Below the pieces are notes generated by a model. The model searched no databases, was not told the origin of the DNA, and saw nothing but the letters and a program-made list of their open reading frames with translations. Of a stretch of 64,000 bases of DNA, positions 44,000 to 52,556 are shown in pieces. This stretch comes from Methanomicrobium antiquum (lineage in GTDB: Archaea; Halobacteriota; Methanomicrobia; Methanomicrobiales; Methanomicrobiaceae), in assembly GCF_029633915.1 (NCBI RefSeq), contig NZ_CP091092.1, positions 1,922,001 through 1,986,000 on the forward strand, written 5' to 3'. The position numbers were made by a program, and so were the translations under genes. Positions within the stretch are counted from its first letter, which is position 1, and each line of letters opens with the position of its first letter.

Positions 44000-45142
44000 T
44001 CAAAAAATTGGAGGTTCGTTAAAACACTTTAGAATGTCTGTCTGATTATTATCATATATCTTCAGACAATTTTCAAAGATTGAATATGAACTTGTTTTTT
44101 CAAGTAATGAAAATAAATTTAATTCATCATCAGATTTTTCCAAATTTCCTTCAGATGTTGTCCTGGAGATAGCTATCTGATCAATTTTCATATTTTCTCC
44201 GTCAGCATAGTATGTGGCAATAAAACTAGTATTGAATAAATTGCCTGTAACTTTTCCATCAGGACTAAAGCACATTATTGGATATGAATCATCTGGAATT
44301 GGATTTTCCTGATTGTTATTAATAGTGTATGAAACAGGATACCAGTCATTAAAAAATAATTCATTTGGAAGATCTGAATAAGATAATATTACTTTCCCGT
44401 ATTTATCAAAAAAATCTATCTGATTAATCATAATAAAATAACTGTCAATTTTTTCAAGTAAAGAAAAATATAACTGTGTTTCATTATTTGTTTCTATAAG
44501 GATATCAGATTCATTATATGTTGATACAGAATTTAACTGAATGTTATCATCATTTAAGTGATATCTTCCGGAATACTTAATAGAGCCAATACTCCCTACA
44601 ATGCTGTTATTTTCCAAAAATATCAAACTTGTTGAATCATTTAGGAATAAGAAGGAAAATTCAGGATCACTATAATATAAGTGCCAATTTTTTTCTTTTA
44701 TAGATAAGGACTCGTTTTTAAAAATCAAAATTTCACAATAATTTTGGTCAAAAAGGATCAACGAGTTATTATCAACCGAATAATATGCGGCATTTAATAA
44801 TAATTCTTCATATCTATTCTCTAATGCCATGATTTTTTCATTTGATATCAAATTCGATGACTTAAAATTGGAAATATCAATTTTGTTTCCATTTAATTTA
44901 AAAGATCCAAAATAGTAATTGCAGCCAAGTATTCCACTTAATGTATTGTCATCAGTAAAAGCACATATCAAAGAAGTTTCCTGATTAACAGGCTCCAATT
45001 CATTGTCTAATAAATATTGAGACAATATCCATGGTTTTTCTCCCAGTTTTGATTCTTCACTGGAATCTGAAGAAACCAAGCAGAAGGATATTGCAACGAT
45101 AATAATTATTGCAAAAAAGAATACAATTAATTTTTTTCCCAT
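44000..45142 (-). CDS. Membrane-anchored protein with three tandem META-like domains
   Basis: 380 residues. An N-terminal helix (KLIVFFFAIIIIVAISFCLV) anchors or exports the protein. Residues about 37-145 are a clear META (HslJ-like) domain: W-x-L...TDDNTLSGILGCNYYFGSFKLNGNKIDI, with the characteristic GCN. Two more repeats of the same pattern follow from about 150 (NWHLYYSD..., SGRYHLNDDNIQL) and 265 (DWYPVSYTINN..., FSPDGKVTGNLFN), both lacking the GCN. META domains occur in envelope proteins; their role is poorly known. It follows the 45185-45886 gene with a 42-base gap. Confidence 0.72.
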   Translation of the reverse strand: MGKKLIVFFFAIIIIVAISFCLVSSDSSEESKLGEKPWILSQYLLDNELEPVNQETSLICAFTDDNTLSGILGCNYYFGSFKLNGNKIDISNFKSSNLISNEKIMALENRYEELLLNAAYYSVDNNSLILFDQNYCEILIFKNESLSIKEKNWHLYYSDPEFSFLFLNDSTSLIFLENNSIVGSIGSIKYSGRYHLNDDNIQLNSVSTYNESDILIETNNETQLYFSLLEKIDSYFIMINQIDFFDKYGKVILSYSDLPNELFFNDWYPVSYTINNNQENPIPDDSYPIMCFSPDGKVTGNLFNTSFIATYYADGENMKIDQIAISRTTSEGNLEKSDDELNLFSLLEKTSSYSIFENCLKIYDNNQTDILKCFNEPPIF

Positions 45143-45184
45143 TTCTCATTTCCTATATTCATTTAATCAATAAAATTTCTCATT

Positions 45185-45886
45185 TCAGTCCCAGCTATCT
45201 GATATCAGATAATTTACACTTGCATTGGAATATCCAATATTTTCAAAAGATACAGATTTCCTGATTGATGATTTCCATATCGGCTCTATAAACATAAACT
45301 CCTTATTTCCACCACCGACGTACTGGAGATTAAACATTATTGGTTCATCAAATGGAGAAAAACTGCCGTTAATATTCACACAGCTTTCATACGTTCCAGA
45401 CTCTTTTTTAGTAAATTCTTCAGGAGTAAGATCTCCAGGAATATTAATAACAGGCATTAAAAGTCTGGGTATGAATTTCCTGTCAAATTCTGCCAGTCTG
45501 ACATCTAAATCTGATAATTCAGATTTGGCTGTCCTTAAAATCATCATTTCACCATATGCTGTATTTTCTATTGATAAATTCCAGTCAGGATTTAATCTGT
45601 AAACATCAGGTTCATTATTAACTCTTTTCAGCAAACTTTCAGAAAATACAGATTCCCCATCAATGTAAACCGGAAGAGGAATCATGATTGTAGTTTCCCC
45701 ATTTGCCTTTACGGAATCAAGACCTGATATAGTTATGAAATAATTATTATTACCTACTGATCCTGAAACAAGCCAGGCAGGAATACACGAAGCAAATAAT
45801 AATAAAAAAAAACCAACAATTACTACGGTGGCAACAAAAAGTATTTCTTTAAGTCCAAATTTGTTTTTTTCAGATTTATCTGTCAT
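45185..45886 (-). CDS. Single-pass membrane protein of unknown function
   Basis: 233 residues: membrane helix about 14-36, then an extracytoplasmic domain with ISGLDSVKANGETTIMIPLPVY, FIPRLLMPVINIPGDLT and a C-terminus rich in aromatic strands (NLQYVGGGNKEFMFIEPIWK). No known family recognised. A truncated copy of its second half occurs at 29990-30403. An imperfect CATGCAAACTTTA leader motif (45915-45927) lies 29-41 bases upstream of the start. Confidence 0.6.
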   Translation of the reverse strand: MTDKSEKNKFGLKEILFVATVVIVGFFLLLFASCIPAWLVSGSVGNNNYFITISGLDSVKANGETTIMIPLPVYIDGESVFSESLLKRVNNEPDVYRLNPDWNLSIENTAYGEMMILRTAKSELSDLDVRLAEFDRKFIPRLLMPVINIPGDLTPEEFTKKESGTYESCVNINGSFSPFDEPIMFNLQYVGGGNKEFMFIEPIWKSSIRKSVSFENIGYSNASVNYLISDSWD

Positions 45887-45914
45887 AGTTTCACTTTAAT
45901 TCCTTTATAATAAA

Positions 45915-45927
45915 CATGCAAACTTTA
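45915..45927 (-). promoter_or_regulatory. Leader motif CATGCAAACTTTA upstream of the 45185-45886 gene
   Basis: It differs at one position from the sites at 40928, 43078 and 47958. Here it occurs outside the signal-peptide cassette, in otherwise unrelated sequence, which argues that the motif itself is maintained. Confidence 0.4.
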
Positions 45928-45997
45928 TTCTCCAATAGTTTTTTTAGTTCTTTTATTTTCACTCTCTTTCCTGAATCTCAATTTTATTAAAGGATAA

Positions 45998-46573
45998 TTA
46001 TGAACCAACATCATCAGCTGTCTCCTTTATTTTTCGCATAATAATGCACAGAATAAATAAAGAAATAAGAATTTCAAAAAATATGCCCAAATATGATATT
46101 AAGCCGACAATAATCGATGTATCGTAATTTATTGATAAGTTTGCATCCTTAAAGGCTAAATCAAATATCCATCCGAACAATGGGAGCATGCTTTGGAAAA
46201 AATCTGGGGGAAGCGGCTGACCTTCAATTAATTCCGGACGGATAAAAAATGCAAGATAGGGTATTGCTGCAAGCGGGAAAAATAAGGCTTCAATCATTTC
46301 ATATTTTTTCTGAAACGTTTTTTCAAAATAAAAAATGGTAATTACCGAAGGGCATGCAATCGATAAAGAAAGCAATAATAAACCTAAGAGAATTACAAAG
46401 TAATTTTCGAATTGCAGATGGTTCATGGAATATGCAATTATAATGAAGGTTACTGCATAAAAGGTGGAAACTAAAATTATTTTTTTAAATTTACTATTTA
46501 AATTCATTAATAAAACATATAGTGACAGAGATAATAAGAAGGGGAGAATTATTAAAATAAACATAGTGATCAT
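45998..46573 (-). CDS. Polytopic membrane protein of unknown function
   Basis: 191 residues with five to six membrane helices and no catalytic motif. It starts three bases after the stop of the upstream 166-residue membrane protein, so the two are probably cotranslated. The pair follows a secreted protein gene, forming a three-gene unit (47927 to 45998). Function unknown. Confidence 0.55.
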   Translation of the reverse strand: MITMFILIILPFLLSLSLYVLLMNLNSKFKKIILVSTFYAVTFIIIAYSMNHLQFENYFVILLGLLLLSLSIACPSVITIFYFEKTFQKKYEMIEALFFPLAAIPYLAFFIRPELIEGQPLPPDFFQSMLPLFGWIFDLAFKDANLSINYDTSIIVGLISYLGIFFEILISLFILCIIMRKIKETADDVGS

Positions 46574-46576
46574 GCT

Positions 46577-47077
46577 TTACCCCAACAGTAATTCATAAAG
46601 AGTTTGGATATTGATTACTATATATAAAAGCGATCCCAATATTAATATTGTTCCTGCTATTATGCAGTCATACCTTTTAAAGTAACTATATGATCCAATT
46701 ATTCCCAGACAAAAGCCAAAAATCAATCCTCCATAGATATACACTCTGAATGGACGATCAAAGGTTAATGTATACCATATTCCATCAAATATTGGACATA
46801 ATAATCCACAGATAAGCAATGGTATGAGAATTGATTGTAGAGGATTTTTGTTTTTCCCAAACATTAGAATTATAATTGCAGGAAAAATAAGTCCAAAAAT
46901 TAAATAAGTTACTGAAAAAAACATTGGATCCATGCCAATATTGAAAAAATAATCAAATGAAAGGACAATTCTTATCATTAATATGGATAGTAGTAATGCC
47001 ATTCCAAGCGAAAAATCTAGTAAAAAAGGATATTTTTTTATTTGATTCATAGTAATCAGGTACCTAGGACATTTCAA
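46577..47077 (-). CDS. Polytopic membrane protein of unknown function
   Basis: 166 residues with four to five membrane helices (about 14-36, 45-70, 75-95, 105-125, 138-160). The frame from 47077 overlaps the end of the secreted protein gene by 14 bases; an internal ATG at 47050 gives MNQIKKYPFLLDF and is an alternative. No family recognised. It probably works with the adjacent 191-residue membrane protein. Confidence 0.55.
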   Translation of the reverse strand: MKCPRYLITMNQIKKYPFLLDFSLGMALLLSILMIRIVLSFDYFFNIGMDPMFFSVTYLIFGLIFPAIIILMFGKNKNPLQSILIPLLICGLLCPIFDGIWYTLTFDRPFRVYIYGGLIFGFCLGIIGSYSYFKRYDCIIAGTILILGSLLYIVINIQTLYELLLG

Positions 47078-47927
47078 TTGTTATTCCATATCCATCATGG
47101 GTGTTGTACCATGGGCTTCCCGATTCTCTATTTTGGAGATTTACATAATAATCATCTGCTACATTTAGGTTTTGTGAAGTAAATGATTGAATATAATGTC
47201 TGCCGTCATTACACCCATCTTCGGGAACTACATGGGATAAAGGTAGTCTGAATTCATCAATATGGCAATTACCATAAGTCCAGTCTCCTTCAACGGGATC
47301 AGTAAATCCATCAAATAATACAAGATGGTACCTTAAAAATAAAGGATTGCCAGCTTCTAATTGGTCTCCAATAATACCACCACCATGTGAATCACGCCAT
47401 ACTAATTGACTTGTAGAAGGGCCACATAATCCATATTCAGTAAATCCTAAAGCTCCAACCCAATCTCCTGTATTTTTAAGGTCAGAAGTGATTTGTGTTC
47501 TATCTGTATTAAGAAAGATAACATTTACGGGTCCGGAATTTGGTGATGTAAGAGTGTCTCTGTTTCCATAAGGCCAGAAATAAATATTACTTGTTAAATG
47601 TGTAATTTGAGTGGAAACTTTTGCATCTCTGTTTTTTTCCAGCTCTGATGATATCTTTTTATATTCATCGGAAAAGAATTTTTCGGCTTCAGCTTTCCCA
47701 AACTTTTCGCTTAGATACTTGTAATATTTGGAATTTTCCAAACAGAAATCATTATAATTATCATATTGACTTTTTTGAATGATTGAGGAATATGTCCATT
47801 GTGCTTCCCTAATTTCTTTCTTTCCGTCATTGAAGATTTCCGCACTAACCGCCGGAACAAACATCGCTCCTAATAGTGCCATTACCAATAGCAGGCTCAA
47901 AGCCCGCATGCCTTTTTTCATTTTCAT
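47064..47927 (-). CDS. Secreted protein of unknown function with the protease-type signal peptide
   Basis: 287 residues from ATG 47927. The first about 33 residues (MKMKKGMRALSLLLVMALLG...VSA) are nearly identical to those of protease B, but the mature protein is unrelated. It has a helical segment (YSSIIQKSQYDNYNDFCLE, KYYKYLSEKFGKAEAEKFF) followed by a beta-rich domain with NVIFLNTDRTQITSDLKNTG, WRDSHGGGIIGDQLEAG and FLRYHLVLFDGF. No known catalytic motif was recognised. It starts a unit with two membrane proteins and uses the duplicated leader cassette. Confidence 0.62.
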   Translation of the reverse strand: MKMKKGMRALSLLLVMALLGAMFVPAVSAEIFNDGKKEIREAQWTYSSIIQKSQYDNYNDFCLENSKYYKYLSEKFGKAEAEKFFSDEYKKISSELEKNRDAKVSTQITHLTSNIYFWPYGNRDTLTSPNSGPVNVIFLNTDRTQITSDLKNTGDWVGALGFTEYGLCGPSTSQLVWRDSHGGGIIGDQLEAGNPLFLRYHLVLFDGFTDPVEGDWTYGNCHIDEFRLPLSHVVPEDGCNDGRHYIQSFTSQNLNVADDYYVNLQNRESGSPWYNTHDGYGITIEMS

Positions 47928-48231
47928 TTTTTTACCTCTTTTCGTTTTAACAGCAGGCATACAAACTTTAGTCTGCAATAATGCAGAAGAACCGGAACTG
48001 AATGCCCTGCTGGTTTTTTTACCAGTGCAAAATTTTTGTAAAAGAGAAAAAAAGATTAATTTGTGAAATCAGGTATCTCTCCTTCCCCTCGGAAAATTTC
48101 ACTGGACTGGTTCTTAAGCAAATTAAAAAAGGGTTTAATCAAAGGATTATGCCTTTGGAATTTTCCCCCCGAACTAATTTTTGCCTAAGGAGTTATACCT
48201 GCTCTGACAGAATCATCGAATAACCAAAACC
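47841..48231. repeat. Leader plus signal-peptide cassette, copy 2
   Basis: 391 bases matching 42955-43351. The identity ends at 48231, which is precisely the loop end of the hairpin at 48203-48252; copy 1 lacks the right arm. It includes CATACAAACTTTA at 47958-47970 and the ribosome site. Confidence 0.85.
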
Positions 48232-48252
48232 TTATTCGACGATTCTGTCAGA
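48203..48252. repeat. Long hairpin: 21-bp inverted repeat, 8-base loop
   Basis: The arms 48203-48223 and 48232-48252 begin TCTGACAGAATC and end GATTCTGTCAGA, with one mismatch over 21 bases and loop CCAAAACC. It lies between a leftward leader cassette and the rightward gene at 48286, so it could be a shared operator, a transcript hairpin or a recombination scar. Confidence 0.6.
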
Positions 48253-48285
48253 ACAGCAATAAAGAATTATTTAAAATTCATATTA

Positions 48286-48747
48286 ATGACAGGAAAAACA
48301 TCATTTTTACTGGCAGTCCTTTTGCTTGCGGCATTATTTATTGTGCCTGCAACAGCCGGCAATTTAATGGATAAAGTTGAGAACAATGAAATTATTGTCA
48401 TACCTTCAGTAGACAAATACAATCCTGAAATATTCGGTACAAAAGCACAAAACCAGATATCACAGGGAGAAACATTTATTCACTCAAGATATGTATGGCC
48501 GTTTACTTCAAAAATTGATGTTACACTGACCTGGAATGAACAGTATGGTGATCTTGAATTGTACGTTTATAAACCTGACAATACTCTCTTAGGACATTAC
48601 AATGATCTGTATGACAGCTCAGTTAAAGACGGTGTGATAGATATTGATATAAAAACGACTTCAGGTTTTCTTCCTATGGGAAACTGGAAAATTAATGTAT
48701 ACGGCAGGCAGGTCATTGGATCCTCCCTTAGTTATTCATTAACATGA
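48286..48747 (+). CDS. Small secreted beta-sandwich protein
   Basis: 153 residues. A signal peptide (SFLLAVLLLAALFIVPATAG) precedes a domain with IDVTLTWNEQYGDLELYVYKPD, DGVIDIDIKTTSGFLPMGNWKINVYG, resembling the bacterial pre-peptidase C-terminal (PPC) type fold, in which a WNE/D-L-x-L-Y-V motif is common. Such domains often accompany secreted proteases. Here it is alone and 49 bases upstream of a membrane-bound regulator gene in the same direction, so the two may form an operon. Confidence 0.62.
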   Translation: MTGKTSFLLAVLLLAALFIVPATAGNLMDKVENNEIIVIPSVDKYNPEIFGTKAQNQISQGETFIHSRYVWPFTSKIDVTLTWNEQYGDLELYVYKPDNTLLGHYNDLYDSSVKDGVIDIDIKTTSGFLPMGNWKINVYGRQVIGSSLSYSLT

Positions 48748-48796
48748 TAAAACTAATAAACAACAATTTTATATTTTAATTTTAAAATAATTCCAA

Positions 48797-49579
48797 ATGG
48801 ATCTGAAGGGGGTTGCAATAGCATTAATTCTCATTTTTATATTTGCTTATATCAATCAGACCTCAGTCAGCTCAAATATTGTTGTAACTCCAAGTGAAGA
48901 CCCCGTGGATTTTTCGAGGGAAGATGTGGTTACTGTATCGGAATGGTGGGAAATTCCATTAAATTTTTATGCAGTGTCATATATTGCGGAAAAAATTCCA
49001 TTTTTGATTCCACTGGCAAATCTCATTGCAGTAATGGCAGGTTTTCTTTTTGGAATCAGGTTTATAAAAAATAAAAATGTCCTCGATAATGAAAAAAGAG
49101 CTGAAATTTTCCAGATAATACAGGATAATCCCGGCATAAATAAAAAGGGTATTGAAAATTTAACCAAAATTAATTCTAATTCCCTTGAATACCACCTGAA
49201 AATGCTTGAAAGCAAAGATAAAATTACGTCCCAAAAAGAATCAAAAAAGAGACATTATTTTGAAAATCACAATAAATACAGTCAGGAAAACCAGCTTGCA
49301 AGAATGATTCTGGACTGCAGTAAAACAAAGGAAATTTTAAATTATATTTCCGTTAATCCGGGATGCACCCATAAAGATCTGCTTGAATACACAAAAATGT
49401 CAGGCTCAACAATATCCTGGCATACCGGAAAATTACGGATTGGAGATCTTATCGATATTAAAAAGGACAAAAATTCCAGCCACCATTACATAAAACCAAA
49501 AGCCGGATTCCTTTTAACTGAATCTCAAAATCCATATAATACTAAGGATTATTTTGACGATTCAGTCCACAATTTATAA
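48797..49579 (+). CDS. Membrane-anchored regulator with two winged-helix domains
   Basis: 260 residues. A signal-anchor helix (about 5-20) and a second helix near 70-92 flank a short outside loop. Two winged helix-turn-helix domains follow in the cytoplasm: RAEIFQIIQDNPGINKKGIENLTKINSNSLEYHLKMLESKDKI, and TKEILNYISVNPGCTHKDLLEYTKMSGSTISWHTGKLRIGDLI. This is the layout of archaeal membrane-bound ArsR/MarR-like regulators. It may sense an envelope signal and control the surrounding accessory genes (inference). Confidence 0.75.
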   Translation: MDLKGVAIALILIFIFAYINQTSVSSNIVVTPSEDPVDFSREDVVTVSEWWEIPLNFYAVSYIAEKIPFLIPLANLIAVMAGFLFGIRFIKNKNVLDNEKRAEIFQIIQDNPGINKKGIENLTKINSNSLEYHLKMLESKDKITSQKESKKRHYFENHNKYSQENQLARMILDCSKTKEILNYISVNPGCTHKDLLEYTKMSGSTISWHTGKLRIGDLIDIKKDKNSSHHYIKPKAGFLLTESQNPYNTKDYFDDSVHNL

Positions 49580-49604
49580 TCACTGCATTGAATTTTTATT
49601 CCAA

Positions 49605-51265
49605 CCTAACTTTGCCAGTTAGAGTTCAATCCCCCTCAAGATACTGTCCACTATCTCTATTCGATTTTTTCAAATTTTTGTCAGGAAATAGAATTTGACA
49701 GTTGGCTATTTTACTACTTTAAAATCATGAAATGCCCCAGTCATAGAGTAAAATCTTCGTATTTATGGAGTCAAAATTCGAGTGAATGTACTTTTTTGTC
49801 TTTCTTTTCCACAAATCAATGGTAACTGTCAAATTCGATAATGATTTTTTTATGAATTTTGTAGATGTATGCTTCATTTCCGGGATTTCAAATCGAATCA
49901 GTGAAATAAAAAGCTGTGCAATAAATCCGATGATTAACGCACCATAAATGCTGTTATCTGTCCAGACTCTCAATGGTTTAATTTCAATTTCATTCTTTAA
50001 AGAGTGGAATATCTTCTCAATCGAGTCTTTTTTTCGATATGTATTTAGGGCCTCAACAAGTGTCAAATTCTTACTTGATTTCAGACAGAAAAATCCTTCT
50101 CTGCCAGTGATTAATTTATCTTCAAGGAGTTTTACAGCTTCATCCTCTGAAATTTGAACAAGTTTTGTCTGGATGGAATAATCAACATCAACAAGCAAAT
50201 TATTTATACGAAACTTCTTAGGGAGTTTTTTATTTTTTTCAATACATTCCTGAATCGTTTTTGCTTCCTTAATCTGTTTCACAACTTTTCTCGCCCTGGA
50301 TTCAAGTTGTTCTTTCTGAAGTTTCTTTGAAAAATAGAAGTAATTGATGCTGTTTGGTTTCACAATTTTAATGCCGCGAATGCCGGCTTCATCATCAATA
50401 ATTTCAGGACTATATTCTTCGAATTTTGCAATTATCTTATCATCACTTTTGTTAAGCTTCTTTCCTGTGATATACTGCAGGTTATCGGAGCGAATCATCT
50501 GAGTATTATCAATGCTGTTTGCACCTTTGTCAAATATTACTAGAGAATCTTCTTTTAATCTATCTTTTACCTGAAGATACGTCTTTTTGAAATGTTTCTG
50601 ATCGTTGAGATTTCCGGGTTCAACAGTCATTCCTATCGGAATATTGATTGGATTAGCCAGTTCAGCCAATCCAATAGTTATCTGTTTTTTGTCAGGTCTG
50701 TGATCCCGACTATATCCATATTTACCAAGTTCTGCTTTATTTCCGTGAAGAACTATACTGGTCCAGTCCATGTTGATGTCGGTGAGATCAAAATCATACC
50801 TATCAAAGATTCTATCCTGAATATCTGAGATGATTTCTTCTCTGTTTGCTCCGATTGTTTCAAGAAGACGATAAATCGTTCTTTCACTGAAAGAAATCAG
50901 GTTAAATATCTGCAAAACCTCTAAGCGATTTATCCATCCATGTGAGCGCTTGATGCTGAAATTATCAGTCAGCTTGTAACTGATAAGCGCGATAAGTAAA
51001 TCATCGATACTTATTCCTTTTTTCTTATGCTTGCCAAAAATTTCTGAAAAATTAAGTATTTCATATAGTGTTTTGACAAGCAGGATGATGCCAATAGGAA
51101 AGGATATATTGTCATTAGGCTCAACTACATAGGTTCTTAGTTTTGTTTGCATGTTTGATCATTTGTAACATCACTAAGAACAGTCTTATTTCTTTTTAAT
51201 TGGATTTTTGAGCTATTTATTCAAATCATTTGATTGGTACTTTATACGTAAGTGGCAAACTTAGG
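49605..51265. mobile_element. Intact IS1634-type insertion sequence
   Basis: 1661 bases bounded by imperfect 17-base terminal inverted repeats (49605-49621, CCTAACTTTGCCAGTTA; 51249-51265, TAAGTGGCAAACTTAGG; two mismatches). The flanks carry the identical six-base direct repeat TTCCAA (49599-49604 and 51266-51271), as expected for the 5-6-base target duplication of this family. One complete transposase gene lies inside. The element sits between a regulator and a nuclease gene without interrupting a visible frame. Confidence 0.88.
49725..51152 (-). CDS. IS1634-family (IS4-like) DDE transposase
   Basis: 475 residues, apparently complete. The DDE catalytic core includes DINMDWTSIVLHG (first Asp), SLVIFDKGANS (second Asp) and the Y-(2)-R-(3)-E-(6)-K signature YRKKDSIEKIFHSLKNEI that defines IS4-like enzymes. 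The large insertion between the second Asp and the Glu is a beta-rich domain typical of the group. It cuts and joins DNA at the element ends. Start ATG at 51152 is 97 bases inside the right inverted repeat. Confidence 0.92.
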   Translation of the reverse strand: MQTKLRTYVVEPNDNISFPIGIILLVKTLYEILNFSEIFGKHKKKGISIDDLLIALISYKLTDNFSIKRSHGWINRLEVLQIFNLISFSERTIYRLLETIGANREEIISDIQDRIFDRYDFDLTDINMDWTSIVLHGNKAELGKYGYSRDHRPDKKQITIGLAELANPINIPIGMTVEPGNLNDQKHFKKTYLQVKDRLKEDSLVIFDKGANSIDNTQMIRSDNLQYITGKKLNKSDDKIIAKFEEYSPEIIDDEAGIRGIKIVKPNSINYFYFSKKLQKEQLESRARKVVKQIKEAKTIQECIEKNKKLPKKFRINNLLVDVDYSIQTKLVQISEDEAVKLLEDKLITGREGFFCLKSSKNLTLVEALNTYRKKDSIEKIFHSLKNEIEIKPLRVWTDNSIYGALIIGFIAQLFISLIRFEIPEMKHTSTKFIKKSLSNLTVTIDLWKRKTKKYIHSNFDSINTKILLYDWGIS

Positions 51266-51373
51266 TTCCAAATTATTTTTTTCTAAAATGTTACCGGGCA
51301 GAATTCAATATTCACCTTTAAATCCTGATTCAAAACCAAAAACAAGTTAATCCGGCAGAATAAAATCTCTACT

Positions 51374-52525
51374 ATGCAGGGAGAAATATTTCTTTTACAG
51401 GACGATAACAGCCTACTTGAGATGAAAGAGGAAAAATATGTATCCGAAGATCTTTTTCAGTCTCTTCTGGAGGATTATCCCAAACTTATCTCAGGGGCAC
51501 AAATAAATCCCAACTCACCAAGACGCTGGATTTTAATTAAAAGGGAGATGGGAATTCCTGACAAGGATAACGGGGCGATAAGATGGTCAATTGATCATCT
51601 CTTTTTGGATCAGGAAGCAGTGCCGACTCTTGTTGAAGTCAAAAGAAGCACTGATACAAGAGCGAGACGTGAGGTAGTCGCACAGATGCTTGACTATGCA
51701 GCCAATTCGATTCAGTTCTGGAAAATTGACGATATTATTGAGTCTTACCGGAATACCTGTTCTGAAAGGAGTCTTGATCCTGATTCTTATCTTGAAAATA
51801 TTCTAAAAACAGGAATGAGTCTGAATGAATACTGGGATCTTGTGGAAGCCAACTTGAAACAGGGAAAAATTCGGATGCTTTTTGTGGCAGACATAATCCC
51901 ACCTGAACTTCAGAGAATTGTCGAATTTTTAAATGAACAGATGAACCCTGCCGAAGTTCTGGCAATGGAAATTAAGCAGTACACCGGACATAATCTGAAA
52001 ACCATGGTCTCAAGGGTTGTCGGAAAGACGATGAAGGCTTCGGATATAAAAGCAGTTCGCCGCGGAAAACCAATAGAATGGGATAAAGAGTCAGTTATCG
52101 ACCAAATACGTGAGATGGATTTTGAAGAGGCGGCAGAAGTTGCAGAAAGGCTGATCAACTGGTGCGATGAAAAAGGATATACGGTTAAATACGGAAACGG
52201 ACCAAAAATCGGTTATTTAAATCTTGGTTTTACCTCAGAAGACGGTTCATTTTACAAATTCTTTGAAGTTGAAACAAAATACATCAGAATCGTCTTTAAT
52301 TATATCAGAAATTACCCGCCATTTGACAATACTGAAAACAGAATGGATTTGATTTCACGTTTTAATAAAATAGAAGGCGTCTCTTTTAAAGAAGATAAGC
52401 CGGATACTTATTCAAATTCACAGCTTTCCCTGCTTTCCGGGGAGGAAAATCTAAAACAGTTTTGTCAGATTTATGAATGGATGGTAAATCAGATTGAGAA
52501 GAATTTCTCCTCCATTAAAAAATAA
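51374..52525 (+). CDS. PD-(D/E)XK-type nuclease-like protein
   Basis: 383 residues. The N-terminal half has a NucS/PD-(D/E)XK-type core: SIDHLFLDQEAVPTLVEVKRSTDTRARREVVAQMLDYA, with the Asp and the E-V-K catalytic triad and a downstream QMLDYA helix. The second half (about 190-383) is a separate alpha/beta domain, with WDKESVIDQIREMDFEEAAEVAERLINWC and a TSEDGSFYKFFEVETKYIRIVFNYIR stretch. Such proteins are widespread and thought to act on DNA in repair or defence; the actual target is unknown. The gene begins just beyond the insertion sequence and stands alone. Confidence 0.72.
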   Translation: MQGEIFLLQDDNSLLEMKEEKYVSEDLFQSLLEDYPKLISGAQINPNSPRRWILIKREMGIPDKDNGAIRWSIDHLFLDQEAVPTLVEVKRSTDTRARREVVAQMLDYAANSIQFWKIDDIIESYRNTCSERSLDPDSYLENILKTGMSLNEYWDLVEANLKQGKIRMLFVADIIPPELQRIVEFLNEQMNPAEVLAMEIKQYTGHNLKTMVSRVVGKTMKASDIKAVRRGKPIEWDKESVIDQIREMDFEEAAEVAERLINWCDEKGYTVKYGNGPKIGYLNLGFTSEDGSFYKFFEVETKYIRIVFNYIRNYPPFDNTENRMDLISRFNKIEGVSFKEDKPDTYSNSQLSLLSGEENLKQFCQIYEWMVNQIEKNFSSIKK

Positions 52526-52556
52526 CTCTTCAATATTTTTTATAAGGGATTTCTCA

